The position numbers and the translations under genes are program-made. A stretch of 64,000 bases of DNA from Dryas octopetala (Eukaryota; Streptophyta; Magnoliopsida; Rosales; Rosaceae): contig OY992833.1 in assembly GCA_963921425.1 (NCBI GenBank), positions 22,343,454 through 22,407,453 on the forward strand, written 5' to 3'. Below are positions 46,987-64,000 of this stretch, piece after piece (position 1 is the stretch's first letter; each line of letters starts with the position of its first letter). The notes below the pieces were generated by a model that did not search any database, was not told the origin of the DNA, and saw only the letters and a list, made by a program, of their open reading frames with translations.

Positions 46987-47848
46987 TATTTTAAACCCCA
47001 CTAAGCAATAGTATTTTTTCAGATAAAAAAATAAAAAATTAGATAATAAGGCCCATCTTTCCCCTTTGCTGTTTTCTCAGTTCGCATATTTTACTGTTTC
47101 TTTGTTTTTCTCTGTCTCTCTCTTCGCTCCAAAGGCTCCGACTTGCCGTTCTGGGATTCTCTATCTCTTTCCCTCTCAGAGATCCAAAAGCACTTCCCAC
47201 TCTGAAAATTTCCCATTCCCAATCTGCAATAAGCCGCCACTTCAAATCCCAATTTCAGCTACAAAACAAAAGCACTTTTACTCTGCTCTGAAAACCCATT
47301 TTGTTCTTCTTCAAAAGAATCTGTCTTTTTTCATTGTATATAAAAATCTTCTTTGCAAATTTTTTGGTATCACCGCCTTCTTAGATCCCCCAAAGTTTGT
47401 TTTTTCCGCTGGATTACATAGAAGAACTCACACTTTCACTCTGTGATCTGTAAACTCTTCGTTTCCAGCTGAATTAGAAACTTCCGCCTACATTTTTCGG
47501 CCCAAACCATTTGCTTGTCTCAAGGTTAAGTATTCCATTTCAATACAAAGAGTAGCTATTTTAGCCCCAAAACAAGTCAAACTCTATAAGCTTTCTTATT
47601 TTGGACTAAAGCTCTTGCTTTGTCTCACAACTTCCGATTGGAATTGGGTTCAGTCTTGTATATGGTATTGGGTTTTAGTTATTGCCTGGTGATATTGAGA
47701 AGATTTGAGCATCTGGGTATTTGAATTTGAGTGAGATTTGGCTTAGCTTTGCGCTGCCTTTTGTGATCTGGGTCTGAGTTTTTACTCAAGGTGTTAGATG
47801 CACCTATTGGATTGTTGCTTCGAAAGTCATTGATGCTTTGTTGCTAAG
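46987..47848 (+). promoter_or_regulatory. MPK16 promoter and 5' leader, with two small upstream ORFs
   Basis: The CT-rich stretch from about 47060 is typical of a plant 5' leader. A candidate leader-intron donor (AG|GTTAAG) lies near 47525. Two upstream ORFs sit just before the main ATG. One is 47798-47833 (11 codons plus TGA); the other is 47833-47847 (ATG CTT TGT TGC TAA), which starts inside the first one's TGA and stops one base before the main ATG. If a leader intron ends at the AG at 47847-47848, both would be removed. Confidence 0.5.
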
Positions 47849-53279
<5,431 letters not shown>

Positions 53280-54410
53280 CTCGTCTATGATGTGTTCATA
53301 TGGTGGAATCCACTTACCATAACAAATGTTGGATAGGACAGTCATCCACCACATGCTAACCAAGATTGATCCATCACTAATTGAAACTTCAATTTAAGTG
53401 ATACAAATCAGTTCTATATATTTTGGATATTCCCACATCTGCGTGAAAAGATTGAGGCCCATCATGTACGTTGGAGGAAGTTTAGCTACTAGTTGTACTT
53501 TATATCACTAATTCATAGTTAAGGGGTTGTATGATCTGTCTCCATGATTCCCTTACTCTGATTCAGATCGGAACCAAGACATAAAAAGGGCATGTGACAT
53601 CTTGAATGAAGGAAATGCTAAGCTATCTTGACTTATCCTCTCTGTCTGTCATTTTTTGCAAGAGTAACTTGAGTTATTTTTTGTTTTATCCTCGGGCAGA
53701 AAATCAATGGTTGTATTTTCACCTATATTATTTTCTTCTTGAAATAAGATCTCTGATTTCTCATTTTAGTCAAACCTGTTAGGAAATGTGGCTGTAATTG
53801 ATTTCCTTGTCATCTGGGTTGGATGCTCGAATAAAGTGAAATACCGAGACTGTTTTTAATTGTCTGCATATGGACTTGTACAGTGCAAATCTATCCGTTA
53901 GTATATTTCTTTGTAGTCAGTTTTTTTTTTTGCTAGTTTACTTGGAGGGTTAGCATTATTGATTGGGTAAAACTCATTGAAGTGTGATCCTAATTAAAAT
54001 TCTGATAGTATCATATCACAATCACACTGTCAAAAAAAGGTTGCCAATCGAAAAAAGAATATTGTCAGTGGGTATTTCATTTTAACAGGACTGGCTCTTT
54101 CTGCACACTTTCTCATTTTAGTACATGAGACACAGTGACAAAGGTTACATGCTGCACCTTTTTTTACAGGATAAAAAAAATGCTGCATCTTTCATTAACT
54201 ATACCAAGCAAAATTGCACACGAATATAGCCACCAAAGGGTTTACAAAGTATATAACAAACAAATACTTATGACACATGATATTACAAGAAAAACCAAAT
54301 GAACCACTAATTTCTTTTTCTTTTCATATGAATTACATTAGTGTTGGTACAATTCAAAAATGGCTAAGCCTAGAAGCTCTCTCCTTTCATTCTTGCAGCT
54401 TATTTCCATA
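53280..54410. other. Convergent 3' ends of MPK16 and BPM, no further gene
   Basis: This stretch holds the 3' UTRs of the two genes pointing at each other. It is AT-rich, without a separate gene that I can support. Confidence 0.6.
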
Positions 54411-57400
54411 TCAATACAACCTTGGCTTAACCCGCCTTCCATTCACATCACTGCCATCTAATAAGGTCCCTTTCCCGTATCCAGAAGCAACAAAAGAATG
54501 CTCACCAATCCTTGCAACATAATGCAGTAGCTCAGTGATGACAGAAGGGCAGCTTTCCGTCAAGTACTTGTATCCATCAGTTTCAATCACAGCTGAAAAG
54601 AATTCGCCAGCTTCTTATCAATATATTCATATTAAAAAGAAAAGCTTCTAATCAATATACAGTTATTAAGTTCTTAAATGGGCAGCAACAAAGACATTCA
54701 ATCAGCATTGAACCTCTGATAAAATTTACTACCATCAAATTGAAGAGTGAAAAACACATGCACAAGAGGTTCCCAACCAACAAAGTTTCCTTCATTCAAA
54801 ACCAAACCCTAAAAACCAAAAGAAGGAAGTTTGCTTCACAAGTCTATTTAAAACTACCCACTGAACCTGGTTTGCTCCAATCAACTGATTGTAAATTAAA
54901 AGTTAATGAAACACTGATTGTAAATTATAAATTAAAGTTCAAGAGGTTCCCAACTGATAAAGAAAGTTTCATAAGTTGTATATTTAAAAGCTACTTATTA
55001 AACCTGTTTTGCTCCACTCAACTGGTGAATGGCCCAATAACAATTTAAATCTTCTCTTTTTTAAACCAAAAACAGGTGAGTTTTCTCAATTTTCAAATAT
55101 AGCTTTCTAAAAACATTAACACAACAAGGACATATTGGTACGGGGAAAAAAAAAAGGTCTTACCTCTTAAATTTTCAGGCACTGCGATGAATTTGAGACA
55201 TACAGCTTTAAGTTGATAACAGTGGTGCTGCTCTGCCAAGGCTAATGTTGTTGCAACATTGTTTATGGCAACATTCTCACAAAGTTTAGCCTCACAGAGA
55301 GATCTGAGCCTCTCAAGGGCATATTGATCTGCTGCTGCCAGCAGATGTTGGGCCATATGTGTTGAGGCCCAATTTGAATTTAGCCCCACAAGCTCTTGCA
55401 TGTCTGGTAGAGCATCCCAGTAGATGAAGTGAAGTAATGCCTGCAAGCATCCAAAGGAAGAAGGAAGAGGAGTTATTATCATGCAAGCTCAGCCATTCCC
55501 TTTTACTTCAATAACAGAATCAACTTAACTGTTGACAACAGTTTCTTTAGCCTAAAAGATGAATAACAGACAAGGAACAGGGAATCGCCAATGCTAACTC
55601 TAAAATATGCCCACTCACAAAGTAAAACAAGATTATGTAATAGAGCACAACAGAAGCCAATCTGGACATTTCTCGGTTTGACCTGACAACAAAGCCATTC
55701 TCTATGATACTATATTTGCCCCAGCTCTAGTTTCACCATCGTAAATGTAGCCATGGGATCCTCCATAGCAATGAAGTTCCACAACTGCAAGAGACTTGCT
55801 CTGTTGCATAATATCCACAACCTCATGTTTGACATACAAAGAATACAACTATTTAAATTATCCCACAAAACTTTAAGAAAGTGGAACAGATTCTTTTACA
55901 GATAATCATTATTTTTGTCCCAGCATATTTTTTCATTTTTTGATACCCAGAAATCCCCCAAACCTGCTTCGCGGACCTGGGCTCAAAACAGGGGCCTCCT
56001 GCCGAACCCTACAACCTTTGGGAGTTAGGAAACCCTAGCAAATAGCTAGGTAGGTACCTTGAGGGGAATTAAACCCCAGACCACATGGAGCAAACCATGG
56101 GCCTGACCATTATTCTTGTCCCAGCATATTTAATTAGCTAGAGTCATTACAGAGACACCAACGTCATTTTGTCAACAAGCACACAATGAAATAATTGATA
56201 GAAATGCACTGCCATTAACTACTTGAATAACATTTCAAACATCAACAAGCTATCATTCTGAAACAAACATATAGTTGCTACTAATCAAAACCACATACAC
56301 ATTTCAAATTTGAAGGTTATAATTCTGTAAATTTCCTATCAGTGCCAGCAATTAAACAGACTCACTTTTATGGTCCAAAATTAAAGCTGCAAATGTTAGT
56401 ACCATATGACCAATTACAAAAGAATTAATTCTCTTGAACATATTGAGAGTCACCACTCAATATCTAAAGCTTAGAAAGAAAGGACCTTTCTTTAATCTTC
56501 TGTTCCTCATTTATTATTGTCATTTGAAAATGCAAAAGAGATGCTATTTAGCACTAAGCCTACCCCACCAATCCATATATAAACAACAAAGTAAAGTCCT
56601 ATCAAACAAGCATAAACAACTTTATTCAGATGATGATAACACTCAAACTATGAATCATTTGTGTGATGTCCTAATTCGTGCTAAAAGCCTAAGACACACA
56701 TTCAGACTCAGCGTTTACCATTGAGTCACTAACATCTAAGCTTCCGCTCAAACAATTCAAATATGTGGATGAGTAAATGTATATAGCATGTCAGTAATTG
56801 TTAAAACTATTTTTCCCCCTATTTTACTTCTTTAGTGAAAAAATAGTAATCTGTTATTTCCCACCCCAAAGATTGACAATAATAATATACTCCACTAAAC
56901 CACAAAATAATGTAGGAAGAAAAGGATGGGGATAAATAAACAATCAGCAATTAGTTCTCCTTCAGGAGAATTGAACTTCTGTTTAAGTTTGATAGTTATT
57001 CAGCCCTAACTGCAGATATTAGGCATCTGATTGATGCTTACTACCGTTTTTGTTTTTTTGTTTTTGTTTTTGGAGAGAGAGAGAGAGAGAGAGAGAACCT
57101 TAAATACGGGAACCTCAATGTCTTCAATCTTTATGCAATGAGTGCTTTTATCTTTCAAAGGACCAAAAAGTTGTGCCCTGAACACAGGCGAGCGTGCAGC
57201 GAGCACCAACTTGTGGGCAGCAAATACTTCCCCATCAACTTCAAAACTCACATCAGTCCCCCGTCCACTTTCCAAGAGCTTACCAAAATGCTGACCTATA
57301 TTGGAAGGTGGTACTGCTATACTGTAGGTTTTAGGCCCCTCTGTATTTGTCTTAACAACACCAACACGACATTTAATTAGAAGGCAATCATCTTTAAGGT

Positions 57401-58405
57401 AGTCTGATGTCTCTAAAAGAGTTCTTTTGAAGAAGCGTTTATAACCCCTGCAACAGCCAAAAGTTGAACCTATTCAGTTACACTTTTTATCCACAACATT
57501 ACAGGCAAGAATTTTGTCTTGTATGGACCCTAATGACAAGGTAAACTACAATATATTTGCTTCACGAAAGCCAGGCCCCCAACAACATTTTTTTGCCTTG
57601 CTCCTCATTTAACAATGCTACTGAACTAGTGTTACAGAACACACAAGACAAGACAAGGCTTTTTGGTCCGCTTACTTCCTTTACATTTAAACAAATTTTT
57701 ATCTGGGATCTTATCTACGAATTGCAATCAAGGCGCTTAAAGATTGTGGCAGACGTAAAACTTAAAATGATTAAACAAAACAAAAATTTAAACCCTATAA
57801 GCATACTTAATTAGCTCAACAAACCTACAACATTGCATATCGAAGACAGACCATATCATCATTAACTAACAAACCCAACAATCATTTTCCCAAACCTGCA
57901 ATAATAATCAAATACATAAACACACACACACACACAACACATAAAATTATACATTCAAAATAGTAATCTTTAACGCATACCACATGCTTCCGCGGTATTT
58001 AAGCGTATAGGGACCGCTCTCGAGCCTCCTCAGGAAATGGCTATGCACCTTGTGCCGCTGCCTCTCGCTCTGATCCGCAAGCGTCAATTCGAACAGAGCC
58101 CTGACGTCGGTGCCCTCGCTCGCCAGCGCTATGAAGAGAGACACGTACGCGGCGTTCTCCTCGACGCTCTTGCCGTCCGGGTAGAAATATATAGCCCACG
58201 TGTAGCCGCCGACCACGAACGTATCGGACGCGATGTACTTTCCGATTCCCATGCCCTTGGCGAGCGAGTACCCACTGATCTTAAGCTCGTGGCACCCATT
58301 GACGGTCTCGGTGCAAGACGTCGAGCACGTGACCGGCGGAGGCTGCGACACGTGACCGGTCGAGGTGGGTTTCAATGCTTCGTTGCAGAGATTGACTGTG
58401 CCCAT
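54411..58405 (-). CDS. MATH-BTB protein of the BPM1/BPM2 type (CUL3 ubiquitin-ligase substrate adaptor)
   Basis: Four exons on the minus strand: 58405-57981, 57447-57099, 55440-55164, 54592-54411; 410 residues. The start is the ATG at 58405 ([13 protein letters not shown]); upstream codons are two TTGs and then a stop. The MATH domain spans about 25-160 ([25 protein letters not shown], then [18 protein letters not shown]). The BTB domain runs from about 200 ([25 protein letters not shown]), followed by a BACK-like helical part ([22 protein letters not shown]). The C-terminus GRRVKPRLY matches BPM1/BPM2. In Arabidopsis, BPM proteins link CUL3 to targets such as HB6, MYB and ERF factors. Intron 2 (1.66 kb) holds a SINE, and its donor is the unusual AAG|GTTCTC. 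The adjacency with MPK16 fits At5g19000 and that with guanylate kinase fits At3g06190. Confidence 0.94.
55931..56107 (-). mobile_element. tRNA-derived SINE in intron 2 of the BPM gene
   Basis: Flanked by a 24-bp direct duplication with one mismatch (55907-55930 and 56108-56131; core TTGTCCCAGCATATTT). Read on the minus strand, it starts GGTCAGGCCCATGG and has a pol III B-box-like GGTTTAATTCC about 35 bases in. It ends in an A-rich tail (seen as T runs on the left). Long duplications, a B box and an A tail define a SINE. Length is 177 bp. Confidence 0.82.
57073..57096. repeat. (GA)12 microsatellite touching the intron 2 donor of BPM
   Basis: On the gene strand the donor AAG|GTT runs directly into (CT)n. 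The repeat therefore covers the positions that normally pair with U1 snRNA (+4 to +6). Confidence 0.85.
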
Positions 58406-60622
58406 CAACAATTAATGGCCGAGGGAGCGAAAACGATCGATTTTGATGTTCTGGGGTTGGTTTGGAGGGAAAATTGTGAAGTGGGTTCGATTGAATTTGG
58501 TGGGTCGTGTTGGGTTGCAGGTTGGATTGAGAATTAGGGTTTCTGATTGAAGGGGGATGGGGGTGTTGAATTGGGAATTCGGGGGTTTTGGGGTTGAATT
58601 TGAGGGTCTGATATTTGGTGTTATGGAGAGTTGAGAAATTGGGAGGCTTGGAGGGAGAGATAATAATTGATTATTGGGTGGTGTCGTGGTGATGATGATG
58701 TGGGTTCGTGATCAAGTCGACTGGTGGTGACTGGTGTGCGTGACGGTGGTGATTTTATTGTTTTTTCTAATTGCGCCGTCTAATAATATGGTATTTTATA
58801 TTACGGCTTATGAATAGTAATAGTTATAATAATACATTAATACCACACACACCAAAATCATTGCTTTTGAAGGTGATGTGAGATAATTGTACGTCATTAT
58901 GGCATTACTTACCATGTTGCGTCCTATTATGATTTCATACAAATTATAGTATGTATATAATATAATATTTAAACTATAAATACAAATTATATTTATACCA
59001 CCACATTAGTATGCCATTTAGTTATACCATCACACATAATAAATTTTCTTTAAATAAATTGGCTTGGTTATGCTATAATGTAATATTTCCTACAATATTA
59101 GAATGGTTAGTCACATAATTACTTACTATGCGAGTGAAGAGACAAATTTAAAAAATGAACGTGTTTATTAATGTTTTTAATATTAAAAAATATATATTAC
59201 TTTATATGTTTACAATAATTTAGTCTTAATTGAACAACTCAATAATTATAAGATTTAAGACCTTAGACTTTATATTAGGTGTTTGAGATTATGATAACTT
59301 TTTCCTAGTCTTGTCTTAATACAAAAGAATAATTGAATCAAAATTTCAACTGAGTTCATAAAAAAGGGGAAAAATACAGAGAAACTGTATTGCGCCTACA
59401 TCTTTATCATAAATCTCAAGGTCATTTGCTTCCAAAATCTAAAGAGAAGGCATGCAATATTTTCCAAAAATGAATTGGTTTAGTGTTCAATTTTTATGTA
59501 TGACAATTATTGATAAAAAACAAAACAAAAAGCAATACCCTATCACTATTAGCCATTAGGCTTACTAGGCCCTATACAATAGGTCAGGTCGAACCTACTC
59601 TATGAAATAATGGCTCATTGCGTACTCGGTTTTGGACTTTTTTAGTGCAAATAGGCAAGGCCCAAGTCCGTCCCAAGGCCTTAAAATTTTTTTTTGTAAC
59701 ATGATTTTTTATAAATTATACATTATCAACCAATATGCACCTTAAGACAACCCAATGTATCTCAAGGTACACCTTAAAAACATCACAAGGTGAAACTTAA
59801 AGCATTCCATGGTGGACATTTAGACATTTAAGGGTAGACCTTAAGCATACGGTGAATATTGAGGCATTCAATATTCAAGGCATTTGAGGTAGGTCCTTAA
59901 ATGCCTACATCTTGAGAATCAGGACATCGGTGCACCTAGAGACAAAGATAAATCAACTTAATCTTTATGCAAACAATATCATACAAAATATTATTTAACG
60001 TGACTAATCCATTTAAAAAATGAAATGTGTAAATTTATCATAGTAAATTATTTTAAAGTCTATTTTACAGTCCTTAATGATAAATAAACCCACTTAAAAA
60101 TTACAATGATAAATATGTCAACTTTGTACAAATAAAGCCCATGTTATGTTTTTTTCTGTGTTTTTAGTGCCGAGCGCTCGTTGAGTTTTTATTTTATTTT
60201 TAAAAAGGGCAGATTGCCACAGTCGCACAATGACAATATTTTCCAATATCAAACAGTGACAATTAATAACAGTATAACATAAGTATTTTTTGCAATTAAA
60301 ATAACTATTGTCGCATAATGGCAACGATTTTCACGTTTGACAGTGGCAATTGTTAAGTACTCGATAACTTCTATATCGCGCGCTTCTCATTAAAGTAGAT
60401 CGGGTTGAGATTTCGATAACAAGTGGGTTGTGTTATCACCCTAATTTTTAAATTGGACTTTAGAAAAAAAAAAAAAAAAAAACCCCCAATTTATTAACAT
60501 CTATTGTGTATGTGTAAACTTGAACTTATATTCTTATAACCATATAGTTGAGATTCAGTGTCCTGCTTCCCCAACCTCATATAGTGCACCCTCTCTTTCT
60601 CTCTCTCCCTCAGGCCCTCTCA
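58406..60622. other. Divergent intergenic region between BPM and the guanylate kinase gene
   Basis: The left part (to about 58720) is the likely BPM leader and promoter. The right part (about 60560-60622, CT-rich) is the likely guanylate kinase leader. Between them lie AT-rich DNA, an area of loosely repeated CCTTAAG/TTAAGG words at 59730-59910, and a rough direct repeat (TCGCAYAATGRCAA) at about 60223 and 60311. No gene is seen. Confidence 0.55.
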
Positions 60623-61516
60623 ATGTTTCGCAGATTCCTCACCACCTCTCTCTCTCGCACCAACCCTCCTCCCCTCCTTAACCCAAAACCACTCAACCCA
60701 AAATTCTTGAGAACCCGCAACTCTCTCATCCAAATCCACCCCAAACCAAAACCCACTCTCCCATTGTCCTCACCCCCACGGTTCTTCTCCCAAATGGGTG
60801 ATGCCCGACGACCCAGTTCGGTTCCCATACCCGCCATCGACAAAGCCGACCGCTCCGAGCTTCTTCGCGCTCTCGAGGCCTCTCTTGGCTCAGCCTTCAG
60901 CTCCGAGCCGCTCTGGCCCAACCCCAACCCTCTAATCATCGTTATTAGCGGTCCAAGCGGCGTGGGCAAGGACGCTGTGATTAAGAAGCTGAAAGATTCC
61001 AACGAAAACCTGCATTTTGTGGTCACGGCGACGAGCCGGGCAATGCGGGACGGCGAAGTTCATGGTAAAGATTATTACTTTGTGAGCAAGGAAGAGTTTC
61101 TTACAATGGTTGAGAGGAATGAGCTGTTGGAGTATGCATTGGTGTATGGGGACTATAAGGGTATACCAAAACAGCAAATTAGGGACTATATGGGAAAAGG
61201 GTTTGACATAGTTTTGAGAGTTGACATTCAGGGTGCTCAAACTTTGAGGAAGATTCTTGGGAATTCGGCTGTTTTCATTTTCTTGATGGCGGAGAGCGAG
61301 GCCAAGCTTGTGGAGAGGTTGATTGATAGGAAGACTGAGACTAAGGAGTCCCTTCTTGTGAGGATTTCTACTGCGAGGGAGGAGGTGAAGCATGTTAAGA
61401 ATTTTGACTATGTTGTGGTGAATAAAGAGGGCATGTTGGACACTGCAGTTAAGTTGGTGGAGGCCATTATTGATGCGGAGAAAGCTAAGGTCCAGCAGAG
61501 GAGGACTGTGATATAG
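60623..61516 (+). CDS. Guanylate kinase, plastid/mitochondrial type
   Basis: An intronless frame of 297 codons from the ATG at 60623 ([12 protein letters not shown]). The frame is open from 60548, but only with a TTG there. Residues 1-60 are rich in Arg, Ser, Pro and Leu with few acids, as in an organelle transit peptide. The P-loop GPSGVGK is at 110-116. GMP-site and lid elements follow: [37 protein letters not shown] and a lid with [17 protein letters not shown]. It converts GMP and ATP to GDP and ADP in organelles; the rice counterpart is the V2 (virescent-2) gene and the Arabidopsis one is At3g06200. The Met at residue 58 (MGDARRPS, position 60794) could give a shorter cytosolic form. In Arabidopsis this gene also sits beside a BPM gene, as here. 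Confidence 0.94.
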   Translation: MFRRFLTTSLSRTNPPPLLNPKPLNPKFLRTRNSLIQIHPKPKPTLPLSSPPRFFSQMGDARRPSSVPIPAIDKADRSELLRALEASLGSAFSSEPLWPNPNPLIIVISGPSGVGKDAVIKKLKDSNENLHFVVTATSRAMRDGEVHGKDYYFVSKEEFLTMVERNELLEYALVYGDYKGIPKQQIRDYMGKGFDIVLRVDIQGAQTLRKILGNSAVFIFLMAESEAKLVERLIDRKTETKESLLVRISTAREEVKHVKNFDYVVVNKEGMLDTAVKLVEAIIDAEKAKVQQRRTVI

Positions 61517-64000
61517 CTGTGGAGGTAATTGAGATACCAAGTTGAATTTGTCTTTTTGACTGTCTGAGAGTTTTACATGATAATGCTACAATTTGAATGA
61601 ATTGGTTTGTGTGGAAGAATGTACATAGTGATTTGAGTTCTTTGGGTTGTAGGATAATGTTTCTTGTAGCAATTTCAATATGAAGTTCATAACCTAGGAA
61701 AATCAACTGCGTTAAGTAGTTGTAGTTTACAGTGTCCCTTTTAAACTCAATATTTTAAACAATTTCTTTCAAGAAATTGAAAACGTGTTATTATGTTTTA
61801 TTGTTTTCTTGTAAATGAAGAGGACTATAGGGATCTTTCATGGGTACAGTGTTAGATATGGTTGGACTTCATCTATTAATTAATGGAAAGTATGTTGATC
61901 ATGAAAATTCAGGTTCATTGGAGTTGTTTATGTGATGAATTTAGCAAGTTGGTTTGTAACGAGATAAGCACAAAATAGTGGTTGTCTAGGTAATGTTGGA
62001 GATGATATACTTGATCTATGTATGACATTCTTTTCGATACTATACAACTGTCTAATAACCCATGTGCTAGCCGCTAAGCCAAAATGTTTCACTGCCTGTT
62101 GCCTGTGCTGGTTCAAAATACATTTGCACATCTGACTTTTCTGTTGGCCAATCTTTGCAGAAGTTCTGTCAATTAGCTTCTTTTAGCCTGAATTGGAGAA
62201 GCCAATCTTTTTGCCCTAAATGAAATTTCGTTTTGATCGCCTTGCAATCAGATATCAGTTATGGTCTAAAGATTCATTAAATCACGTCTGCTTTATATAA
62301 ACCTGCCTGTGATTCATCCTTTGCTTAATTGGTTCTCTAACTAATGTTCTGTTTGTCCCTTGAAGGATGCAAAAAGTTACTGCATGATTATGTAAAGCCT
62401 GTTAGTTAATCTAGTGTCCATTGGTCGTGGATCTGGTGTGTTGTAGTCGGGCTTGTTAGACCTGCAGATAAAGTTTTTATTTTCTATTTTTCATTTTATC
62501 TTTACTGCTTATGGGTCATATGGCAACTACAGTAACAGTAAATGATATCCAATTAATTAATCAACATGTTCATCAATTTGATGTTTTTGGTCAGGTAGTG
62601 AGAGTCTCGGAATTAGATTTTGTACCCGACATTAATTTGATGTTTTGCAATATCTAAATGGTTATGGTTCATGACGATGTATAAAGTTGAAGTGGTTAGG
62701 TTCATAATTCAATCCTACCCCCTTGTCATCTATTTGCTTGTCTTGAATGTATATCGATCAAGTGCTGACATACTCTGACATTGACTTCCTCTATTTATTT
62801 CCTTATCTTATAAATCCAACAATTATTTTAATTCTTACCATTCCAGGACACCTTCAAGAAAAAATTATGGAATAGAATTATACTAACAATACGAAAGCCA
62901 TCCTATAGCTTAATAAGCTTCTAGGCACACAAAGAATTAAGTTATTTATACTCTGAGCTGGAATTTGACTAAGACAGGTCCCTAGTGACGATAGCATAGA
63001 AGCTCTATTCTGCCTGAGAGCTTTGTCAAATGAATTGGTACATCAAATTGTATATGCTGCTTTCTGTATGCTTACATATCTTATCAGCTATTGCAACTAT
63101 GTCATCTCTCCTCTTCTAGGTGATAACAGTGGAAAGACGTGGAAATGGTAATCCAGTTGCATTTGTAACCCATCTCTTGTTTGAAGTGTTCAGTTTGTGC
63201 AACACACATTGACATTTTTTTGGGGGGAGGGAGCTTACTCGAGGGCATGGAAGCATAATCCACTGCTGCCTACTTCGAAATTCTTCTGCAAATCCGTCAC
63301 TAAAGAGATTAAGTGGAAAAACAAAGAAGAGAATTTATGCTACAAAAGCTTTGGATGGAGATAAATTTTGTTACAGTTTTTACTGACAGCTATTTATTGG
63401 TACAGTCTTTCTGAATGGATGATTCATTTTGTGAGTTTAGTTGATTAGGAAAAAATTGAAAAGAGAAAGATCTGTTTTTTATGAAATGAGAAATATGTGG
63501 ACTCGATTCATAGTTTTGATGTTGCAGTAGAACATTTCTTTAGCAATGTGCTAAATGAATGATTGTTGGCTTGTTTTCTACTATTGGGAAGGTTTGTAAG
63601 ATTTCTGAAATATGCCAGAAACTGTTGTCCAGTTTAGAGCAATTGATAAATAAGAACCACCATATTTTAGCTCGGAATTTGCTTAGGTCGTGAGCTTGCT
63701 TGGGGAGCATTTCAAGTAGGACAATCTTTGTCTTACGTTTGACAAAATTGTAAAATTATTTTACTCTACCCACCGACCTACCTCCCCACATGCACATTAA
63801 ATATTAAACCCACCTAAACCAATAAACTCATCCTCCCCTTCTTTTTCCTTGGGGTAGAGTGTTTTATCTTTCTCATGTATTATACAACACATTCCTTTTG
63901 TTTTTTTTTTTTTTTTTTTTGATTTTGTGAATTCTTATTTCCTTGACTCTTTATAGCAAAGTCATGTGTTCAAATATTTGAAAAAATATAAGATTTTGGG
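61517..64000. other. 3' flank of guanylate kinase to the window end, no gene seen
   Basis: The first few hundred bases should be 3' UTR. The rest is AT-rich without an ORF, repeat or RNA gene that I can support. A 20-base T run lies at about 63901. Confidence 0.55.

Noticed and set aside
58406-58411. Start of the BPM gene two codons upstream
   Set aside because: Both codons are TTG with a stop just before; the ATG at 58405 matches the MGTVN start of relatives.
60548-60622. N-terminal extension of guanylate kinase by 25 residues
   Set aside because: The extension starts at a TTG; the first in-frame ATG is at 60623 and gives a normal transit peptide.

Overview
The window is nuclear DNA of a flowering plant, most likely a rosid eudicot. 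It is AT-rich, its genes carry GT-AG introns, and the proteins match plant families (a PLS-class PPR protein, a TDY-type MAP kinase, a MATH-BTB protein, a plant Mediator MED33). Retrotransposons and MITEs fill much of the space. Assignment to Rosaceae is only an impression from protein similarity.

Layout: 0.3-1.4 kb, a C-terminal fragment of Mediator subunit MED33. 1.6-3.7 kb (-), MEF18, a mitochondrial RNA-editing PPR protein. 4.9-7.7 kb (-), a small two-helix membrane protein of the At5g19025 type, with a tiny distal exon that a plain ORF scan misses. 8.7-47.0 kb, two long tandem units of one segment. Unit 1 is about 8690-24855 and unit 2 about 24955-46986, and each carries two seven-exon dienelactone-hydrolase-like (DLH) genes. 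The four DLH genes (A, B, C, D) therefore come from two nested duplications: an old one separating the A/C type from the B/D type, and a recent one that copied the pair. 47.0-53.3 kb (+), MPK16. 54.4-58.4 kb (-), a BPM1/2-type MATH-BTB adaptor of CUL3 ubiquitin ligases. 60.6-61.5 kb (+), an organellar guanylate kinase. No gene is seen after 61.5 kb.

Comparing the two units gives an empty-site control for most insertions. Unit 2 alone carries a complete Ty1/copia element (26412-32109, LTRs differing at one base, intact polyprotein), a 1.1-kb MULE-like element, a 0.4-kb inverted-repeat MITE just upstream of DLH-C, and two further MITEs with target duplications of about 9 bp. Unit 1 alone carries an inverted-dimer TRIM-like element, a solo LTR, a 126-bp mini-MITE and a low-complexity insertion. 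Coding changes are few: DLH-C has lost its ancestral stop codon and gains six residues, and DLH-D has Ile-to-Phe beside its catalytic Asp.

The genes do not form one pathway; they are housekeeping and regulatory loci. From memory of the Arabidopsis map, BPM, MPK16, MEF18 and the At5g19025-like gene are neighbours at At5g19000-19025. BPM and guanylate kinase are neighbours at At3g06190-06200, and MED33A and DLH genes are neighbours at At3g23570-23600. The window thus looks like an old conserved block into which a MED33/DLH neighbourhood has been joined and then amplified.
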